A stretch of 64,000 bases of DNA, from contig OX155951.1 in assembly GCA_944548615.1 (NCBI GenBank), positions 24,858,915 to 24,922,914 of the forward strand, given 5' to 3'. The position numbers and the translations under genes are program-made. How positions within the stretch are numbered: position 1 is the stretch's first letter; each line of letters begins with the position of its first letter. The notes under the pieces were generated by a model. The model was given only the letters and a program-made list of their open reading frames with translations, did not search any database and was not told the origin of the DNA. Shown one piece after another: positions 14,851 to 27,882 of this stretch. This stretch comes from Micropterix aruncella. Its lineage: Eukaryota > Arthropoda > Insecta > Lepidoptera > Micropterigidae.

Positions 14851-15162
14851 ACGCTCACATGTGGCAAGACAGCTGTCCTAAACCTACCACAGCCGGTTCG
14901 TAAGTCCGGAATCCACTGCTCACCCCCCAGAAGTGTAAAAAATAGTATTATGATGGGCCCGACTCCGGTCGGTGAATTCCATGGCAGCTCCGTTTGTATT
15001 TATTTATTTATAGTTCATTAGTGTAACTTTTGAATGTATTTAGTAAAGTGAAGCTAATGTTTATAGTCTTTGTTTTATTGACGATTTGGTGGCAGACAAT
15101 TACCCCTTTCACCCCATGAATATAAAAAACAGTTTTATTTTTAATTTTATTTATTTATTTAG

Positions 15163-15305
15163 AAATGCAAGACTTTGGATCCCTTTCGAGTAAGACTGTA
15201 ACAGAAGTGCTGATGCTGGAGATGAAGATGGCTCCGGCGGCCAAGACCTACCTCGTTTCTGGATATCCGCGATCAATGCGAGATATTGCCGAGTATTCTG
15301 ATAAA
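15163..15305 (+). CDS. Adenylate kinase exon: NMP-binding part of domain 1
   Basis: The acceptor is 'tttatttatttag' and the donor 'gtgagt'. The first two bases complete a Glu codon. It encodes MQDFGSLSSKTVTEVLMLEM and then KMAPAAKTYLVSGYPRSMRD with IAEYSDK. The [hydrophobic]-[DS]-GYPR segment is the AMP-site signature; here Ser replaces the usual Asp. Ends in phase 0, followed by the very long intron 2. Confidence 0.85.
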
Positions 15306-18120
15306 GTGAGTAATCATTTTAATGTATTAATCTATATATTATTTGAAACGTGTCTTTTTTTTGTAACCGCCATTTTGAGCTAGATGTAAAAATTTGGTTG
15401 AGGTAGGGAGAGGCGGGGTTGGGGTGGAGAAAGGGGGAGATAGAGAGAGAAAGGCACCGCAACGTAATCGAATTAATCCAAAGAAATATTATTTGTACAT
15501 AAATAAGAAGTATGTTTCCGCTTATGTTTGAAAAATTGCTGTCGATAAATGACCGTCGATTTCGTCGGGTTTCAGCTATAGTTATTTATTTATTTCTGAA
15601 AACATACAGCGCAGGCAATACACATCCTCATACAGGAAAAAGAAAAACGTTAGGCCGATAATCGTTTCCTGCGATAGTTACAATATAAAGAAATATACCT
15701 AGGCATATTTAAATTAAAATTACAAATTCAAATTTAATAACAAGTTTAAATATAAATTCGTTGAGAAAGACAAGGAAATGAGAAAGGCAAAGGAGCTGGA
15801 CGATGGTATATGAATACATAGCGTATAGTGGATATTTAGATACGTCGTATAGTGAATATTTATATATAGGTATTTATAGTAGATAATGTGTTTCATAATG
15901 AGTCTATAAGATAAGTAAATGAGTAAGATTTAGGTACTGGCAAGCACATTAGGTAAAAATTTATTTGAATAGTTGACTGACAAACGTCGGTTGGTTATAA
16001 TTAAAAAGGTATATGGTTGAGAAACGGGAGTCATATGGTCATTGTGCACCTTAACTTGTGAGCGATAGATTTTTCCCGTAGTCAAGAACGTATCCAGGGG
16101 GGGGGGGGGGGGGTTGGCACAATGGACGCGTCCCGCTGATTTCTTTTAAGTAAAAAATAAAGTCTATAAAAGTGAAATTCAGGGAGAATCCGCGATTTAG
16201 GTACCGTCAGATACGTATCCAGTGAAGGTTAACCCCCGGAAATCCAGCGTATTTTCGTTTCATTGTACCTGCAAATTCAAGTTTGGTGGGTGCCGTGCGC
16301 GTTGTTTCATTATAGACCCCCCCCCCCCCCCAACCCCGAAACTGAAGTCTGGATAGGTGCCTGCCCGTAGTTCGTGTTAGCGCGAGATACCTCAAACGTA
16401 CGAGAATAGCGAACCAATCTCGGTGGTACGAAAAAGGACGTTTTCAACAAAATATGGAATATCTATAGTTTTATGGATTACTTTGTGTAACAGACCATAC
16501 ACAACGTACTGTTTCATAATATTATTCTCATAGAAATGTTTGTGTATTCGTATGGACTATTCGAGATATTATTATTTAACCCTACGCGGTCGTCCAGAAA
16601 TAGCAGAAGGCCATAGGATACGGAGGAAATTAAATATAAAATTTAAACATCAATCATATGTTTGGAAAATATGTGTGTCGACTATTTTTGCAATCGTAAT
16701 AACGTCGTTTAGGGTGACATGTCAATCGTGAAAATGTAAAAAACAATGAACTTGAAATGTGTCGTAGTACATAATCATTACGCTATTTACCTAAATATGA
16801 CATACATATATATGCATGTTTAAATATTGATCTTCATTGTACATACATAGTTACTGAATTTCGACAATGCATGTTGAGAACTTAGATTGAAATGTACGTG
16901 CTATTTTTTCTACAACAAGGTTATTAGGCGGCCTTCATTATGGTATGTTTACCCCCACTCCCTATTTAAGTTGGGTAAATAAGTGCTGCATTGCAATTAA
17001 TCCCTTTCTTGAAACGGCTCTTGTAAAATTCAAACGGGCCGTTTGTAACCGATACATAATGACTCCGTCCAATAGCAAACACGATTATATTTTCATTTTT
17101 CAAACTGTGACATAATCGACGTGCTGAACAGTCAGTGGCGTGAGTCACCCTATAGGTACCTTCATCGATTTTTATATAGGTACGTACTATTCGTATAATG
17201 TAATGTAATAAAGAAAATGATGAAACAACAAGGTTTACAGCAACGTTAGCTCTGTTACGCTATACTCATATTATAATATAATCTCCCATGAATAAGTAAT
17301 AAGAAACGTAATGTGCTTGCATGGCTCTGATGGGGAAATAATTTGATGCAAACGAACTTTTAGTCGTAGTCATACACAGCGATTTCGACTCGGGAGTTAC
17401 ATGTGCGTGTCCATAAACGCACGTATAGGATTTTATTATTGTCTATTCCTTAATTTTTGTAATTTTCTACTGCTAATATCATTACCGTCACCGTCACCAT
17501 GGCACTGTAGGTTTAATGCTAACTGGGACTGTAAAACAGTTAGCTCCTGCTTAGCGCCCACCTGTCTCGAGAACGACAGGTGTGGGCCTGCGACGTAATG
17601 AGCAACTCGACGATAGCTTGTTGATATGGATGTAATGTGAATTCGAAGAAATAAAACAAAACGGTTCGCGCACGAGAAAAAATATCCAAGTACAAAGATT
17701 AGAACGCGCCCAGCCGGCTGTGTCAAGAGGTCGATCAGACTGTCGGGTCGGTCGCGCGCGCCCTCGCGTCCCTCCGCATCGCTCACGATGCATTTTTTTA
17801 TCTCAATTATTTTTTATATAGCATTTTTTTATTATTGCCATTTCTCTCAATAACAGTTGCTACAACTGCCTTACTCTTCCCACGTCTGCTACAGGCATCT
17901 ACTCGTCATAAGCCGCACAGTTCATCTCTCTTAATGCTTGGATTATCGTTTAATATTTTATATAATTGCGTGTGTGTGGATATTCGATTACGACCGCCAG
18001 AGAAGAATACCCAAGAAACTCTGAACGGGTTTTTTTTAACAAAAGTTTAAAATATTGCGTTAAATTACAAATTTACAAGATATATGATATTACGATTGAT
18101 TTTTTGAATTACTTTGTCAT
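15306..18120. other. Intron 2, first part: AT-rich with G/C tracts
   Basis: No gene seen. A purine-rich stretch lies at 15400-15460. G- and C-homopolymer runs at 16098-16113 and 16318-16330 sit in related repeat sequence: both are next to a 'tatccag' phrase, one on each side, suggesting a small inverted repeat element (about 16085-16370). An imperfect hairpin (cacctgtc...gacaggtg) lies at 17560-17583. Confidence 0.4.
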
Positions 18121-18129
18121 CGGCGGCAA

Positions 18130-18340
18130 CAGCTATACTTATTAATTTCACAAATGCGGGTTTATTATCATACGATTTTTTTAGCATGCGTGTGTATAAC
18201 GTAAGTGTGTCTTCCTTTTGCATTCCACCAACAGAGTTGAAATGCACTTCCGTTAGTTTTATCCCAACGGAAAATAGTAATCCAACCGGGAATCGAACCC
18301 GGAACCTTACAATGTAGATCGCTATGCCACCTGGACACTG
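18130..18340 (-). mobile_element. tRNA-derived SINE, copy 1
   Basis: On the minus strand the element starts with a degenerate tRNA-like head ('ggtggcatagcgatc') and a good B box, 'gggttcgattcccgg'. The body has 'attttccgttgggataaaac' and 'gataataaacccgc'. It is the same family as the copies at 24280, 28751 and 31228. Part of the A-box side is deleted. Confidence 0.7.
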
Positions 18341-18699
18341 CACGTTCCACCGTATTTCGTATGATTATCCAGGAAATAACAGACTATATTTAAACTTTTA
18401 AGGATAGTCTTTTAAATGGATTAATTTTAGTATTTAAACCTCGGCCCAATGGTCCGAGATTAAAACTAACCCCTAATCTTTCATAACAAGACGATGTCAC
18501 ATTTTTTATGACATCGTCTTCGAGAGAAGAGACATGGCAAAATACACAAAATACGCAGCTCATACACCACCATCAAAAAGAAATCAACAATATTCGGATG
18601 GATATCAATAGTGTAGGAATTCTGGTTAGGCCATTTAAAATAGTAAAATATCGTTGCACTGAGAAAATAAAATACTAGTTATATAGTAAACACTCTACA

Positions 18700-19910
18700 A
18701 TTTGAACTTCCGAGCTAAGCAAGACGGACAGACGTTGTCCAGTGCGAATTTCAATAAATTAGTCTTAACAAAAGTAGGCGTTTAGTAGTAATCGCAATAT
18801 CCAACAGAGAACGCTTAATCAATATGTAATTTGTAATTTCATAATCACGAAGTTGTACTGGCAAATTCCAGCAGAGAGCGTTTAAATTTTGATATAATTG
18901 CAAAGGAAAAATATCGAAACATATCTCTTATAAACGCAGTAAGTGTCTAATGTTAACAACATTTAACACTCTTAATGATAGAGTAATTTATATTGATTAG
19001 GATTAATATTGTATTGTCTAACTAAACTGCACTTTTTAAAAAACTAACTGACCCGACAGATGTTTTGTCCCAATTTCAATAAATTTGTCTCAACAAAACT
19101 AGGCGTTTAGTGGTACTCGCAAATTCCAACAGTAAGCGCTTAATCGATATGTAATCCGTAATTTTAATAAATGCTAATGACAAATATCGAACAATACTTC
19201 AACTATACCACTTAAAAAATGCAGTAACTGACTAATTATATCTCCTAATGATTCATATTTTATTGCAATTTTTACTCAATAAAAGCCGGCCCACGAAGTT
19301 GTACTCGCGAATTCCAACAGAGAGCGCCAAGTAAAAATACAAAAAAAAAACGATATGCAAATTAAAAATATCGAACTATATCTCTTATACTATAAAACCT
19401 AAAAACGCAGTACGTGGCTAATTTTAACACCATTTAACACTCGTAATGATAGAGTAATTTATATTGATTAGGATTCATATTGTATTGTCTAACTAAACAT
19501 CAGAGCGTATAGCCAAGAGAGAGCGCTAATTACTTTTCTGTTTTTTTGAGGTATAAGAGCAGTAACTGTAGCTTAAATATAAAAGTTGGTTGTATGCTGT
19601 CGAGGACTTCATTATAGACGTCTTTGAGGCTGCCGTTTTCTGTAATATATTGTTTTCACTTTTATCAAACCGTTTCGTCAGCGCATGCCGATAAAGCAAC
19701 TCAACAGCTCATTTTAGTCCGACTTGATTAACAAACATCGTGATTTAGTACTGAAACCCAGTATCAATCATAATAAAATATAGCCTTTAGCGCTTTTCGA
19801 TAATGTAGCTTTTCATAAGTGAAAGAATATTTTAAAATCGGATGAGTAGTTTTGGAGATTACACCCTAGATACAAACTTACAAATTTACAACTTATATAA
19901 TATTTGTATA
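18700..19910. mobile_element. Helitron-like repeat with internal tandem units
   Basis: At least two long imperfect units share 'gacagacgttgtcc' or 'gacagatgttttgtcc', 'caataaatt.gtct.aacaaaa', 'aattccaacagagagcg' and 'taatgatagagtaatttata'. The right end (19760-19905) reads 'aaaatatagcctttagcgc', 'gtagcttttcataagtgaaa', 'aaaatcggatgagtagtttt', a phrase found in many lepidopteran Helitron-like or MITE repeats and again at 63140-63290. No coding capacity is seen. Confidence 0.5.
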
Positions 19911-21120
19911 GTTAGGTAATAGATAGAATGTTATTTTCGTTAATATCAATATTTTCATATTAAAAACCTGGTTATAAATCGAAATTATGAATTTTAATCT
20001 ATGTGATTAATTTTAAGTATCCGGATACCCAGATAGGTAATGCAAAAGGTGAATAAATATTACCTATTAACAACGAAAAGTTCTGGCATCTGGAAGTTCG
20101 CCTTCGCTTAGCAAGCACGTCATCGTTGTTTTCTATACTCGGTTGTGAATGCAATTTGCATTGTTTTTTTTTGCATTTTCTGTGATATATGTTAAAGAAA
20201 TCGTTATGGACATTGACGTTCAAGGTATGTACATTATATAAAACAAATACCTATATGGTATTTAACCGCCATACCTTTGGGTTATTATTAAAGAAAGTGA
20301 GTAAATCTATGCTTTATTCCCATTAGATTTCTCAATAACAATACTTGTTTAAAATGTGCCAAACAAAATACTAAATAACGGTTTATATAAGGGGTTTCAA
20401 TATCTCGATTTTATATAAATTTGTGTATATATATTTGTTATATATATTTTTTTAATTTTTAATATGATAATATAGCGGAATTATCACGTAAGTTCGTATA
20501 GGTAGGGCAGTTGGTTACATTACTAACTATTTTTATGGTAAAAAACGCTTTAAAAGGTTTGATTTCTTGTACATTATTTGCCTATACATATTGATGTTTT
20601 TAAATATGTTCAACTCAATTCTACTCAAGTTGAAACATGTCGTATTAAACCCCCACGTTTCCTTTAGCATTTCCAAAAGAAAAACTTTTCAGAAATTTTC
20701 ACATTTGTTTATTAGTTTACTCCAAAAAAATATTGACCTCTGATCCTTTCTTGACATGTATGCGGCCAAAAAAAAGCTGGAGTTCTCTAAGTAGGCACTA
20801 AAACTTTTCAAGCAATACCAATTCGTAGAATCATCATGCGAAGACGACTTAAAGAGTAGGCATTTACCCGAAATAAATATGTAGGTACGTTTTTGTAAAA
20901 ATGTGTAGTTTTATTTATTTATGTGAAAATAAATCATTTCTGAAAAATTATTACGAAGGTTGTTTTTTAATTTGTTTAAAGACTTTAATAATACGTGACA
21001 ATATGAAGGGATGATTTTCGGGTTTACATTAGGGAGGGGGGGGGGAGGCACCTGACCTATAAAATTTTAGACATTTCAAAGATGCAAAATGGTGCCCATC
21101 CCTCCTTCCGCCAGTACAAG
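19911..21120. other. Intron 2, AT-rich, no feature
   Basis: AT-rich DNA without an exon-like or repeat-like segment that I can name. A G-run lies at about 21034-21048, just before the R690 copy. Confidence 0.4.
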
Positions 21121-21124
21121 ACTA

Positions 21125-21810
21125 ATGGGCACTTGCTGAGGGAGACAGGGAGCTAATGGGCACTTGTTGAGGTGGCCACGAAGACCCATTTGTTCGGGGT
21201 TGGTCACAGTCACGGGCCAACACCCATCAGGCGGCCTTCACGCATGAAGTGCGAGCATGGGTAGGACTCTGGCCTGAAAGCTAGTTTCCCCCAGGAGTCA
21301 ATCTTCTGGCGCTCCTGGAAGGTTTGCGCACCCTGCGGCGTAAGCCAATCGATTGTGCATTCTGACTATCAGTCGGGGGAGTCTGGAAACAGTACTGTCT
21401 AGTATAGAGCAGGGGTAGTTGTTGACCTTACGGCGACTGCTCTTGAAAAGACCATAGGCTACCCGATCCTGGGTGAACAGCCGGGTAAAGGACGCCGTGG
21501 TCCGCGATAGTTTCGGTTTACACCGTTTCACCGCTTCGTAAGGAAGAGGACCGCGCAAGCGATCTCGAACTGAGTCGAGAGAGCGGAGTAATCTGGTCGC
21601 AATTGGAAGTAAGGGCCTGAGTGTAAGCCCGCTGGTAACATACCTGATTATCTCGCGAATAAGGAGTTGGTCTCTTACGGGCATGTGGCGGAGCTTGACG
21701 GTGTACTATTTTGTCCTAAGTCTTCTGGGCTCACCTCACGGGAGACAGAACGATCAAATTTCGTTAAAACTTTCTGAGGTGACGGGTTCGCCCGTTACAG
21801 TTGACAGCTC
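21125..21810 (+). repeat. R690 repeat, nearly full copy
   Basis: A clear copy of the GC-rich family. It begins 'gctaatgggcacttg' (preceded by a short duplication of that start), then 'gaagacccatttgttcgggg', 'gcgtaagccaatcgattgtg', 'gagtctggaaacagtactgt', 'ggaccgcgcaagcgatctcg', 'cttctgggctcacctcacgg' and the 3' hairpin gacgggttcgcccgt. On the minus strand a 128-codon open frame (21298-21684) spans most of it, but I do not recognise the product and other copies have stops or shifts. Confidence 0.75.
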
Positions 21811-21819
21811 TTTTTCTTT

Positions 21820-22950
21820 CTAGACCCCTCCCAAAGCAAAATCCTGGCTACGTGTATGTATAACCACACTGATTTCAAATGCCGTTTATTAGATTATCAA
21901 GGACCGGCAATCAGACCCGCCTGCGAACGCCCTTATTCATAATTTATTTGGAGCAACCTCGGCCTTGCTTCATATATTAATTTCGATCTAACTATTGAAG
22001 GTCTGCGTGTCTAAGCCGAGTTTATACAAAAAGCAAATACATAAACATAAATATCTAATTCCAGAAATGAAGATTATAAATCTAGAATTTATTTTTAAAA
22101 AACCTCTCATTGGCTTTTAATATCCTGAAGTAGAAAGGAAGGAAATTCGTCTAATCTGTAATAAATAATGAATATTTTTTTATTATTTAAAAAAAATATC
22201 TATCATAAAATGTACTGATTGCAGGAACTAGATAATATTAGTAGTATTATAGTTAATATTTACCTAGTATAATAATACCCATTTAATTAGTATCGATATT
22301 TTTAATAGTTCCATAATCACTTATAAATAAAATACTCCGTAAATCAAATCCTAGCCGATACAATAAACTGACTATTTGATTTAGCTATTTTTATTGAATA
22401 TTATTACTATTATTATAATTTATGGACTCCATAATTATTATCATATACCAGAGGTTCCCAAACTTTTTTGTGTCGTAGAACCCTTGCCATGTTTTTCGGT
22501 TTTGGGTAAACCCCCTACTTACCTGATATTGATTTTTTGTAAATTTCTAACTGTAGTGAAGTTTAGTGAAGTAAAAACTATCTAACTGTAGTGAAGTAAA
22601 AACACATGTTATATGTATATTTAGTTGTAATTTTAAGGCAGCGAAATATACTTACTTATTACTACTGCATTAATAATAAATTTTGAAGCTTTTAATAATG
22701 ATATTTAAATAGAAATGCATTTGCTCTCGTCAGAGAATAATTAGTCTGTTCGCAAAGTCAATTTTACAACGCACGGAATTAAGAAAAGTTTACGCTACAG
22801 TTTAAATTTAAATACTTATTTCACAAATGTTGATCGTTTTATACAAATGATCGATTTGTTTCTCTACTTACCGGTACATTAAAGGCTCTTCATTTTACGT
22901 GAAAGCATGAATAGATAAATAGTGGCCCCACATTGATAAAAGGTTACGAA
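21820..22950. other. Intron 2, AT-rich, with a hAT-type MITE end
   Basis: 'ccagaggttcccaaac' at 22448 resembles the CAG.GGTTCCCAA start of many hAT MITEs, followed by 'gtcgtagaacccttgcc'. The other end was not located. The remaining sequence is AT-rich with no gene seen. Confidence 0.35.
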
Positions 22951-22984
22951 CCTATTGTGTGGAAAAAGTGAAAGGAGCACGATT

Positions 22985-23830
22985 GTTCTTTTGTGGGGGG
23001 AGATATTTTGTGTATATTCGGCGATGTACGATGACGTGGTTGTTTTCGTCATGACCTCACTTAGATTCGGTCACTTTAAATTTGCATATTTACCAGTAAG
23101 GGCGGGGCTACATATTTGCGATGAGGCTGTGGCGCGGCGCCTGAGCGGTGCCGCTGCGGCACCGCTCGGCACCTTTGTTTTCTCGTATTTTTGTTAATTT
23201 TAAATCGAAGTGTTTAAAATGAGTACCAACAAAGAAGATATTGACATTGACTACCTCATTTCACTAGTTCTACGTACAATTACCTACAACACTATTCGCC
23301 CACTGCGGCGTCGTAGTAACGTTGCGGCGCCGCACCGTGCACTTTACGTGTGTACGCCCATACGGAAATTTTTTTGCGGTGCGGCTGCGGTGCGGCGCCT
23401 GAGCGGTGCCGCTGCGGCGTCCTACATACAAATATCCATGGTATGTCACACGTGTGTTCCGGCGTCGCACCGCACGCAAACCGGTAATATGCTCCGGAGC
23501 GGCACCGCTGAGTTGTTTAGTGCAGTCGAAGAAGGGTACATGCTTGCCTGCTTCATTTGTTTTCACGTATTTTTGTTATTTTTTATTCAAAGTGTTTTAA
23601 ATGAGTACCAACGAAGAAGATATTGGCATTGATTACCTCATTTCACTAGTTCTACGTACAATTAACTACAACACTATTCGCCCACTGCGGCGTCGTAGTA
23701 ACGTTGCGGCGCCGCACCGTGCACTGTACATGTGTACCCATACGGCGAAATCTTTGCGGTGCGGCGCCGCATCGCATCGTGTGGACCGGCTCTTACACTC
23801 GTTGCACAAAAATAAATCAACCGATTTCAT
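22985..23830 (+). mobile_element. DNA-transposon terminus with duplicated 5' segment
   Basis: Two segments, 23205-23360 and 23590-23745, are nearly identical. Each starts 'aaatgagtaccaac' and encodes the same protein start, MSTN(K/E)EDI(D/G)IDYLIS, for about 40 codons. Both are followed by GC-rich 'gcggcgccgcaccg' sequence. GC-rich inverted words such as 'gcggtgccgctgcggc' occur before each one. This looks like a tandem duplication of a transposon's 5' end with the first codons of its transposase (possibly PIF/Harbinger-like, low confidence). No DDE domain is present. Confidence 0.4.
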
Positions 23831-24279
23831 TTGAGGAAATTTTATTGGTTTTGATTATATTTTCCTTTATTAATGATTTTAAGCATATAAAAACAAACAT
23901 TATTTATTTATAAACAGGTGTCATAAAAGTTGATTGCGTAACAACAAAAAAATTACAATATTAAGTAATAGGACATAAGAGTGCGTCTACAAGTTATACA
24001 TATTTTGATAGCGATTGATTAAGGATCCCTCTCATAGCGATCTCAAAGGTGTGTTCCCTTTGGTATTCCTGCTATTTGCACCATGCGGCGCAGCAAACAT
24101 CAGAACGCCGTTCCTTTTAGTATATAGTTCCACATAATATGCAGAGGAATATATAGAATTCGCAGAAACATTCCGGAGCATGCGCCTACGCTTTCGAGGT
24201 AGGGCGACTGCTGCCTTTTAGTGTTGTAACCATGGTAGACACAAAAATCCCGCAGAACTATTTTTTTTTGAAGTTTTAT

Positions 24280-24529
24280 TATTTGTTTGTTTGTTGTTTG
24301 TTTATTTTTGTACTCTTTGTTGTGACATTTCACAATAGGCGGGTTTATTGTCATATAACAATCTCTTACAACGAACCCTACTATGACGTGTTTATTGCAT
24401 TCGTTCGACAGAATTGATAATGCGATTCCGTTAATTTTATCCCAACGGAAAATGGTGACCGAGCCGGGAATCGAACCCGGTACCTTACAATGTAAGATCA
24501 GGCGACCTAACCACTATGCCACCGGGTGT
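24280..24529 (-). mobile_element. tRNA-derived SINE, copy 2
   Basis: The best-preserved tRNA head in the window, on the minus strand: A box 'tggcatagtggttagg' and B box 'gggttcgattcccgg', separated by the anticodon-arm-like 'cgcctgatcttacattgtaa'. The body has 'ttccgttgggataaaattaa' and ends in 'caataaacccgcc' plus a (CAAA)n-like tail. The two boxes would form a Pol III internal promoter. Confidence 0.8.
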
Positions 24530-26160
24530 TCTTTCTAAACTTATATTGTAAATTTTTATTATAACAGAAAATTTTGTGTAGAGAAAATAAACAACAATAA
24601 AAATAGGAATTGATAAAATATAAATAGATGTTTGTGTTTTTTGAGTTCCGACCGACAAATTATATTTTTAATGTTATTATTTTATTCTCACAAATAAAAT
24701 TTACCGGAAGATATGCCAATTTTCGCGATTTTACCATTTTTCTCTCATATACGGTTTACTTGCCATAATCATAAAGCTGCAGAAAAACTCGATAATTTCA
24801 TAATCTGTAAACACTGCTTACGATTATTTTGAATTTCGCGGTTTGACAGCCGCCGACGTTCTTTTTGGCATCTTTGATCGCTGCAGCGACGTCAGTGACT
24901 AAAAAGCATCCCCATTAGGTTGACGCAAAATCGACCTCGCATTTCCCAAAGGGAACGCACCTATTGTACGCTCTCGTAGCGCCTTCGAAGCAATCTCGTA
25001 GCGCTCACATAGATTCATCGTAGCTCTCTCGTAGTAGTCGCGTAGCGATAGGGGAGCGGTGACATTTTTTGTTTATTAATCTATTGCCATGCGTCTTGAA
25101 TATAAAAAAAATATAATTATTTATTACCTGACATAGCTATTATTTTACTTACAAAAACTCTATGTAATATCATACAAGTTCAATTTATCATACTCGCTAT
25201 ATTTCAAGTTCAAATGTGTCCTAATTTCAAAATAAATAACACTGTTTCAAAGAGCACTGAACAAAAATCTGAAGAAACCTAATATTGTTATCGTTTTACT
25301 CCTTGAATTATCTAAAATATCTCGTAGATTGGAATGCACTGCGTGCGTGCTACTTTGCGTACCTGCACGATCTAAGTATACTCATATGGTAAGGATCGTT
25401 GGGGCTATGCTGGTGAGGGCTAGCCATGCAAGAACGAACCTTTATATTCCATCGCCAGATAAGTCTTCTGAGATCTAAGGATACTAACCGTACCGTCGAT
25501 GTATTATTATTTTAGTTAGTTTTCTACAAACATATACACATTTAAATTCCCGCCTTAAAACAGGCTATAGCCTAGTTAGTTGACATTAAAACAGGATCTT
25601 AGCCACAGTTTTGAGCATACCATATGATCAGTTTTTTGCTAAAATAGACAATGAATTCATGATTACTTAAATAAAGCTATCATTTAAATGGGTACAATGC
25701 TTAAAAAGTCATGACCCTCGGTCGGTTAAATCATAAGGGTTGCCTTTCAGTATCTCCTTTTAAGAATTTTACGTCCTCCAGCGTTTTATTAGCTTTTATC
25801 GCTTTTATGAAGCTTTTATCGTTATATTGATTATTCTGTGAAATGTAATAATTTTCTTTTTGATGCTATTGACGCATATGACATAATATCAATAAATAAC
25901 TATGACTATGACTGATTATCAACATCTTGGAAAATTCGTAATTACGTGTTTTTTTGTATCATAAAGGATTACTTTTATATCCGATATGAATCTTCTGCAT
26001 TATGATTACGGCAGACGTTAAACGCATTCCATAGAAATATAAAAACTTAGAGAATAGTTTGGATCTCAGATCTAAGGTGATTGATTTGGATAGAGCAAAT
26101 CGAGCGAATTATAGAATATGGCGTCAAGAAGATTCACTAGATAACCCCAGGTCAAAGCTA
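24530..26160. other. Intron 2, unassigned
   Basis: No gene recognised. 24840-25070 is GC-richer and repeats the word 'tcgtagcg' several times. The rest is AT-rich. Confidence 0.35.
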
Positions 26161-26161
26161 C

Positions 26162-26725
26162 AGGGTGGGCAAAATAAAAGTGGCCCGGAAAATATTTTCA
26201 TGAAAGTGGCCTAGAATGAATACAAAATGAATGAACAGGTGAACCGGCCAACACTGGTGATGTCGATGCAAGAACCAATTTCTGAGACCGTACCGTACAT
26301 CACCACGCATGCTCATTGCTCGCACGATCTGTTTCGAGTTGCAGCTGTGTCATTATAGTCGTGTAAATAAGAGGGTGCAGACGTGTGAGTGATAGGGTCT
26401 CACAGTTTAATAAATCGAGCACAGCGCTGCTTCCCGTCGGCGGAGGACATTTCCAACATTTACTGTGATGCGTAGGTTCACCTGTTCATTTTCAGGGATC
26501 GATATTATTGTCCTGTTGTCACAATCTGACTTGATTTCATTACTGTATTTTATTTCGTGCGAATAAATTGTTCGTGTTCGCTAAACTAGTTTCGATGGCG
26601 CAATAACTAGTTTCGATGGCGCAAAGAAAAAACCTTCTTTCAGCGAGCTACCAGAGACGATATTGGTGTCAAACGTTCAGCGTCTACCGTTGTACTTGAA
26701 TAAAGTAGGCCAGTTTTTTATTGTC
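26162..26725. mobile_element. Possible TIR DNA transposon, non-autonomous
   Basis: The left end 'cagggtgggcaaaataaaag' and the right end 'ggccagttttttattgtc' are partly inverted (about 14 of 18 bases around 'ggccactttta'). Inside, a second inverted pair 'aacaggtgaacc' / 'ggttcacctgtt' lies near 26234 and 26474. There is no transposase frame. The boundaries and class are uncertain. Confidence 0.35.
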
Positions 26726-27526
26726 AAGTTCACAGTGGCATCGCCGCCATTCTTTCATACACACAAACGTGCGCGAGCGTATCACGTGGAGATAGACGGA
26801 TGCGTCTGTGGTGGCATATGCCCTAAATAGAGTCCGGCCGAATTCGGTGAAACAGTTTTGGTGTAACCTAACTGCCGGCTGACTTGACCTTGGACATTAC
26901 TGTTGTCTTTCAGATGACACTGTAACGTCCGGACGTAACAGAGGACCTCTAAGTTAAAAAAAAGTCATCTGTTTCCGTTCCTACCATATATAATAATAAA
27001 CCATTTATTTCATCGATTATAGTAACCATACATCTGCATTACATAACATATGTATTAAAGAAAGAAAGATAAGAAAGAAGATAAGTTAAAAAAGAAAGAA
27101 AGATTAGTCCAAACATCAATAAATTTTATCGGAAAAGATTCATGAAATGTTATTAAATTATTATCATTGGATAATACCTATTTTATTTTTATGCAATGTC
27201 AGAAATTGTGTATAGTGTTAATATTTTACATAGAATAATTAAACATTATATCAAAAACAACCATATTATAACAAAAACATCATACTAAAAAAACCGTAAT
27301 AGGGCTAAAATAATATAGTCAAGGAAAACGGTCCGAGCTCTAACAACGATAATGCAATATGATACTTATCTTTCTTAACTCTTAAATAATATGAAAATTA
27401 CGTGGTGAAAAAGTTCCAAAATGATTTAGCTGGGATCATATGCTTGTCAACATAAAATATTTGTCTACAAACGTAACCTATTTATTTAATCTCAAAGTTA
27501 ATAAGTCTAAGAACGTTTTAAATGAA

Positions 27527-27882
27527 TTAAGGGGGTATTCTGGTTTAGGAATTTGAAATAATATTTTTTTTCTTTTGCATATTTTCAAAGTTTAGACCTT
27601 TAGGAATATGTCCTCTGAATATAAAAGGAAACTTCAAAATTCAAATTATTTTCGGAGTTACAGCGACTTTAGTGACGTGGCAAATAAACCGATGGTGTCG
27701 TAACGAATCCATCAATAGACCTTCGTACTATAATGTAATCCCCGACTTCATGATAGAAAATGTTATTTTTGAAGTAGAAACAAATGTATAATAAGAATTA
27801 CGTATTATTATCTGAGTTACGCTCCCGAAACTTTGTCTCAAACTTAAACGCTTCTTTCACGAAACTACTATTTTCGACCTGG
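27527..27882 (+). mobile_element. TTAA-flanked MITE-like repeat, copy 1
   Basis: The end TTAA + 'gggggtattctgg' is followed by a segment matching, in reverse complement, 52734-53126: both have 'tttagacctttagga', 'acgtgg.aa', 'taatccccgact' and 'gctcccgaaactttgtctca'. The terminal TTAA and 'GGGGGTAT.CTG' suggest a piggyBac-type MITE (inference). The other terminus was not resolved. Confidence 0.5.

Noticed and set aside
21298..21684. 128-codon minus frame in R690 as a gene
   Set aside because: Other copies break the frame and no domain is recognisable, so coding is not supported.
24455..24529. tRNA gene on the minus strand
   Set aside because: It has A and B boxes but is followed by the shared SINE body and tail, and occurs in several decayed copies.
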